Positions 59,131 through 64,000 of a stretch of 64,000 nucleotides of DNA are shown piece after piece (the stretch's first letter is position 1; every line of letters starts with the position of its first letter). The notes under the pieces were generated by a model. The model ran no database searches. It worked only from the letters and a program-made list of their open reading frames with translations, and was not told the DNA's origin. The DNA is taken from positions 137,863,920 through 137,927,919 of the forward strand of contig NC_080540.1 of the NCBI RefSeq assembly GCF_028640845.1, in the 5' to 3' direction. The translations under genes were made by a program, and so were the position numbers. The stretch is from Ahaetulla prasina. Taxonomy: Eukaryota > Chordata > Lepidosauria > Squamata > Colubridae.

Positions 59131-61200
59131 AGGCTCAGGCAACAAGCTGGTTCATTGGTCAATTCCTGTCGCAACCAATGTACCAACATTAGTTGATCTG
59201 GGGGGGAAAGGGTGGGGGTGTGTGGAAACACTGCCCTTGTGGGAAAAAAGTTTATGAAACTATTAAATATCATATATCAGTATCTTTTACAAATCTGTCA
59301 GTTCATTATGACCATGTCTCAGAAAATAATTGGATTGTACTCTGGCTGGGAACAAGTACAGTAGTTTTCATGAGGGTGATTAATAATATTACTTGAAGCT
59401 AGTAGTGAGCTAGTTTTGTTGATGGCATCCAAAATGAAACCAGAGTGTAAAAGCTAGAAAATGCATCAAGATCAACAGATATTTCCTCAACTGTCTATAC
59501 TGTCTGCAACTAAACAGTCTTGGTGTCCTGTGTTGCGTAAACAGCTATTTTCAATAAGAAAAAAATAGAGGCTCCGGTAAAATGCTTCAGGATTTTTTTT
59601 TTATTGATTTGTGCAGGTTAGCCATAAACCCTGGGACTAGTCATTGTACAACACTGCAAATTGGACGTTTGCTGTGGCAGCAAGTGAGGAATTCCAGATG
59701 AAATCCAGGGCTGCCGCCTTCAGTCTTGTGTCTTTCTTTGTAATTGCTAGGAGATGGATTGTTTTAAAAACTTGAGTCGTTCTATGGAGGAATGCCAGAA
59801 GTATCTTTGGTCCTTCGATTATAACAGACGGTCACACTGTGGCCACAGAAAGCATGACAGGGCGTTCACAGCCCTTCGCATTAAAGCAATTTGGCTGATA
59901 TTTACAAAAAAAAATAATCTTATTTACATATTGAAGTAACAGTGATCCAACCACAAACTACTGTAATTGTGCTTTGGGCAGCACTGTTCAATGGTTGTGT
60001 GGAATATCATACTAAATCTGTCTTTCCCCAACTAACCCCACCCCCTCTTTAATTCCAAGATTTCCAGCCAAGTCAGAGAATAGCAAAACATCTGGGGATT
60101 TTGGGTTAGGAAATGTTGCTCTCAGCCACAATTAAACTCAGCAATAAACAAGCTGATGTCTTGCAAGTTTTTTTGGACTATAACACCTGTAATCACTGGT
60201 CATGCTGATTAAGTGTATGGGTTTTGTAGTCCAAAATGACTAAAACAATCAGCTTGGCTATTCCCGGTTTAGTACAGTGATAATGAATCTACCACACATA
60301 TATTGCTCTCAAATATAGCTTGCAAGGAGTTTGAAATTTCTAGTTTCTGTTGAGCCATGACAACGCTAACCATAGCTTGATACACAAAGACCATAATTTT
60401 TTTCTAAAACTAACTGACCAAACAGAAGCTCAAGCTTCCAAACACCATGTGGCCTTTGGTGGTGGAGGCTTGGGAGGGGGTTATAGGTAAACTGAAGGCC
60501 CTTTGTAGCTTATTACAATCATCTAAAATCACAGTTTAATATGATGGTCAAACAGGACCGATGAGATGCCTGAGGAAAATGTAACAAGGAAAAATGCCCC
60601 TTGCAATAGTCAAGTGGTACCAGCCACATTTCTGTCTCCCTGAATGTAAATATAGCAAATACACTTGGCAGGAAAGATACAATGGCATTGCCCTCCCCAA
60701 TCTCAATTTCACATTGTAGGCCAAGCTACACTCCAGAAGCAACATCTGCTTTATTTTTTTCCCCTTCTTGTTCTAGGAACATAAACTGATAACTGACTTT
60801 GATAGTTAAGTGTTTATAGCCAAATTCCAAATACCTTTGGATATTAGTGACAATCAAATGTCAAGAGCTTAAATTTGCTGTATCATTTGTTAACAATCCT
60901 TGGGATGGTTAAGGACACCTAGAACAAATCAATTGTGTTCAAATGTTGAAGCTTGCCAACTCTTAAGACAGGACTAACAGATTTCACATACTAGAGTCTC
61001 CCAAAAAACTGGACAAGCTTTAAGTTACCCTATATGTGCTCATAAAATGGAGGAAAGAGGTAGATGGCCTACTCTGATAGTGTCCCCTTGAAATAATTTC
61101 ATCTAAACAAGCATTTTGCAAGGCTTTTATGCACAGTATGGTTCCCTAATGCACTTAAGACAGGTATGGTTTTTTTTAAAACAGACCTATATTTTGATAA
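59131..61200. other. Intergenic between NDUFAF8 and SLC38A10, little seen
   Basis: AT-rich spacer with one short hairpin repeat (60172-60240) and two A/T homopolymer runs. No coding signal. The two genes converge here, tail to tail. Confidence 0.5.
60172..60240. repeat. Short hairpin repeat
   Basis: TTTTTGGACTATAACACCTG and its imperfect inverse GGGTTTTGTAGTCCAAAA bracket a CATGCTGATTAA core. It is intergenic, between NDUFAF8 and SLC38A10. Confidence 0.55.
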
Positions 61201-61222
61201 CCAAAAAAAAAAAAAGGTTACT

Positions 61223-61228
61223 TTTATT
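61223..61228 (-). terminator. Candidate SLC38A10 poly(A) signal
   Basis: TTTATT (AATAAA on the minus strand) lies about 650 nt past the SLC38A10 stop, next to an A-run at 61203-61215. The position fits a 3' UTR of normal size. It is a candidate only. Confidence 0.35.
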
Positions 61229-61874
61229 ATTGCTAATACTGGACCCGGTTGAAGAAGATCAGAGCAGTTTGTAAGTCACCGTAAAAATGCACTTGTTACC
61301 AATCAAGTCCATATTAAAGATTTATCTTTGAAGAGATGCTCCCTTTTCAGACATTTACAGAACTTCTTTCATCTTCTTGCAACCATTTCCAAAAGCCAAA
61401 TCAACCCATTTAACAAATGGCAGAACACAAAAATCCAAACAATTTAAGGGAGGGTAACATCCACATACCCGATTAAGGGATTTTTCAACGAGATAAAATA
61501 ACAGATAAGTCAACAGACTAATCCTAGACACAGAAATTAAACAAAAGTATCTGAGCAGGGACAAAAATGTACATGCTTCTTTGGAAAGATGGTGAGCGTA
61601 AAGCGTTTTCAGAACCCAGAAGATAGATTAACTTGGCTTTTGCACACAAGCTACCAGCAGCGTGAGGAGAGACCATTTCGAAGAATGAAATTGGCTGGCA
61701 GCATGGAAATTCCTCTTTCCTCCAGAGCGAACAATGCTCAGTCACTGGGGCTCAGTTCAGATCGAGCCAGTTGACCTGGGCTGCCAACGGTTATATACCA
61801 ATGGCAGTTAGCCGCGTAACAGACAGTTTTAAGCAGCTGGTGGATTCCTACATTTCCTCAGAGTGCGGAGACTT

Positions 61875-63663
61875 TCATGCCTCTTCTTCTTCTGGTATCT
61901 GTTTAATCTGTCGGCTGTGAAGGGCTTGCTGGGCACCTTCTGCTGCCTGATTGAACCTAGTGTCTAATGCACTACGGAGATCATTGACTTTCACATCTGG
62001 GACGGGGTTAAGTCCAAATATTACACCTCCCACCTCTTCTTCCAGATCTCGCCTTTTGCGGCGGAGGTCCAGGTCTGCTTGTAGCTTGAGGTCTCTGTTG
62101 GGTTTGGCCTTTTCATAATCCCTGGACTCAGGCCTAACTATGTCTGCCTGTAAGATATGGTCGCTGTCAGCTTCTTGCAAGCTCTCTGGGATCCTTTGCT
62201 CTCTCTTTGAATCATGCCCTTCATTGTTGGCATTATTCAGCTGTGGATGATGGGTTCCAGTGGCCGTCCTCTCTTTACTCTTGACCCCCTGGCCCTGTAA
62301 TCTGTCAACCTGGTCCAAAGGTAAGCTCTGTTTTTCCCTACCTTTCACAGTTTCCTGGGCCTCTAATTTCTCTGGTATGTTATTAGCAATCTTTGGTTTA
62401 AGTGGAATGTCTGGATCATGGAAATCTTTTTTGACCTCCTTGGCAAGGGACTCGCTGTCAGCAGCTCTGTGAGGAATCTTTCCCTCAGCACCATGGATGT
62501 TGGCTACCTCTGGTATCTCTCTTTGGCTTTCAGCCCTTTTCATAGCCTCCTTTCTTTTCTCAACATTGTCTGCCACCTGAATCACCTGCCCTTTCAAATC
62601 TTCAGCCTTGCCTTGCTTTTCCTGGTGTGGTCCATCAGGCCTAGCTATCTGTGAATCACTCCTGACTGGCTCTAACTCCTCTTTGGGGTTTGCATTAGCT
62701 TGGTGGTGTACGATTTTCTCATCATTGTTTATTTGAGCCATAAGATTTTTAGGAGGAATTTCAGGTAATTTGTTTTGTATAGGCTTTAAATCTCCTGGAC
62801 CAGTGTCCTGCTGTCTTTTAATTTCATCAGGATCTTGGGGCTGATTCTCAGGCAGATGCAAAGGATGACCCAGGTTATCGCTTGGTATATTCTTTGGAGC
62901 ATTTTCAATTTTGTTGTCAAGGTGATCTCTCTCTTTACTCTTGGTCAAAGCTAGGCCATGTTCCAGCTGGATTTCTATTGCAAAGAGAAGTGGAGAGCTC
63001 TCAGTTACTGTATACGCAATTTAGCAAACTAGAAAATGCTTATTACCAACAAAATAGTTTACCCAGAGGCCCCTGGAGAGTCACTGAGTACCCTCCCCAC
63101 TACATCTGACTACCAAAATTACTGCATTAATTGTGAAATTATAAATAAGCATGTAAGCATGTGTCTTAAGCAGTACCTTCTGTTTTATAGTTTATAGTCT
63201 TCCTATAGTTTTGAAACAAGTGCTGGGATGCATGGAGATTTCATCAAACTCTAATATCATTTTCCTTCTACTTCACTAACTCCCCAACTCCTAGCAAGTA
63301 TATACTATATATGCTAGCATGTTCAGATCATGAAGCAGGCTGCTTACTTAAGCTTCCATAATTAAGATAGTTTTTAACCTATTGCTTGGAGAGGGCACTG
63401 AAGAAGGGACATTTCTCTGAGCAGATTTTATAACAGCTCCACGAGCAACTTTCTACAATACTTGTGTATGGGTATGTGTGTGTTACCTTGCTTTGGCTTT
63501 TCTTCACCTCCATCCTCTTGCCTTTGTTGGTGGATCTCTTTGTGTTGTTCCTCAATCACTGCTAACAATTTTGCCTGCTGATCTAAGAGTTGCTTTTGCT
63601 GAACCTGCTGTTCCTTTATCACTTGCAACAGGACGGCATGGTCTAGCTGCTTCTCCTCATCTC
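61875..63663 (-). CDS. SLC38A10: SLC38A10, C-terminal tail (last two exons), partial
   Basis: SLC38A10 is a sodium-coupled neutral amino acid transporter of the SLC38 family with a very long cytosolic tail. Only the tail is here: exons 63663-63487 and 62974-61875, joined in phase (CAA G|AA ATC), with the stop at 61877-61875; 424 residues are seen. Exon A holds a coiled coil ([20 protein letters not shown], then [19 protein letters not shown]) that matches the recalled human protein. The last exon is hydrophilic and low in complexity, with a conserved end: [20 protein letters not shown], then [19 protein letters not shown] and HSRQIKQIP. All eleven transmembrane helices lie beyond the right edge. 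The middle of the tail diverges from human, as expected for disordered sequence. Confidence 0.93.
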
Positions 63664-64000
63664 CTGGAGGGGAGGAAGAAACTGAGGCTAGACGGACTCT
63701 ATCCATGTGGTCTACTGTACATCTTCAAGGAGAAAATCAGGAAGGCCCCCCTTGCCTATTATGGTCTGTGCCATATTTGCTTATATACTCTGTGCTTCTT
63801 TCATCTAGAGGTAACATGTTCTTACTTAAGCACGGGCCTCAAGAAAGTCTGATTTTCCAATCACTTTCTAGAAAGACTTTGCCGGAAAGGATAATTATTA
63901 TGGCATTCCTGAATCGTTTTGCATCTATGCCATGAAGATCAACAACATACTATGCAAATAAGCAGAAAAGGAACTCTTGTCCCAAAGTGAAATCAAGTAA

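Overview
The window is nuclear DNA from a vertebrate, most likely a squamate reptile and probably a snake. The genes have many short exons with GT/AG introns. The repeats are CORE-SINE (MIR-like) copies, a BovB LINE piece, L2 and CR1-type LINEs, hAT and Tc1/mariner MITEs and solo LTRs. Species cannot be set from sequence alone.

Layout. CEP131 (AZI1, a centriolar satellite protein) runs on the minus strand from about 29.9 kb down to the left edge; 24 coding exons are resolved and the last exon(s) lie outside. About 9 kb of intergenic DNA follows (30-39 kb), with a 2.2 kb GC-rich L2 LINE at 35.3-37.6 kb. TEPSIN (ENTHD2, AP-4 accessory protein) is complete on the minus strand, 39279-52241, in 13 exons. 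NDUFAF8 (C17orf89, complex I assembly) is complete on the plus strand, 52635-57963, in three exons. The 3' end of SLC38A10 lies on the minus strand at 61875-63663 and continues past the right edge. As I recall the human map, order and orientation match human 17q25.3.

TEPSIN and NDUFAF8 start 393 bp apart in opposite directions from one CCAAT-rich promoter. CEP131 starts from a separate GC-rich island near 29.5-30.6 kb. The genes serve unrelated functions (centriolar satellites and cilia, AP-4 vesicle coats, mitochondrial complex I, amino acid transport) and are linked by conserved position rather than by pathway.

Introns and spacers are dominated by mobile DNA. Several insertions are exact to the base: two solo LTRs with 4- and 5-bp target duplications, five hAT MITEs with perfect or near-perfect 8-bp duplications, and a palindromic Tc1/mariner-like MITE flanked by TA in at least eight copies, two of which were hit by SINEs. 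The L2 LINE and a tRNA-headed SINE share a 3' hairpin with a matched base-pair change. All ten SINEs inside genes point in the direction of transcription. No unknown protein-coding system was found; the most interesting signals are in the mobile DNA and in a few protein motif changes.
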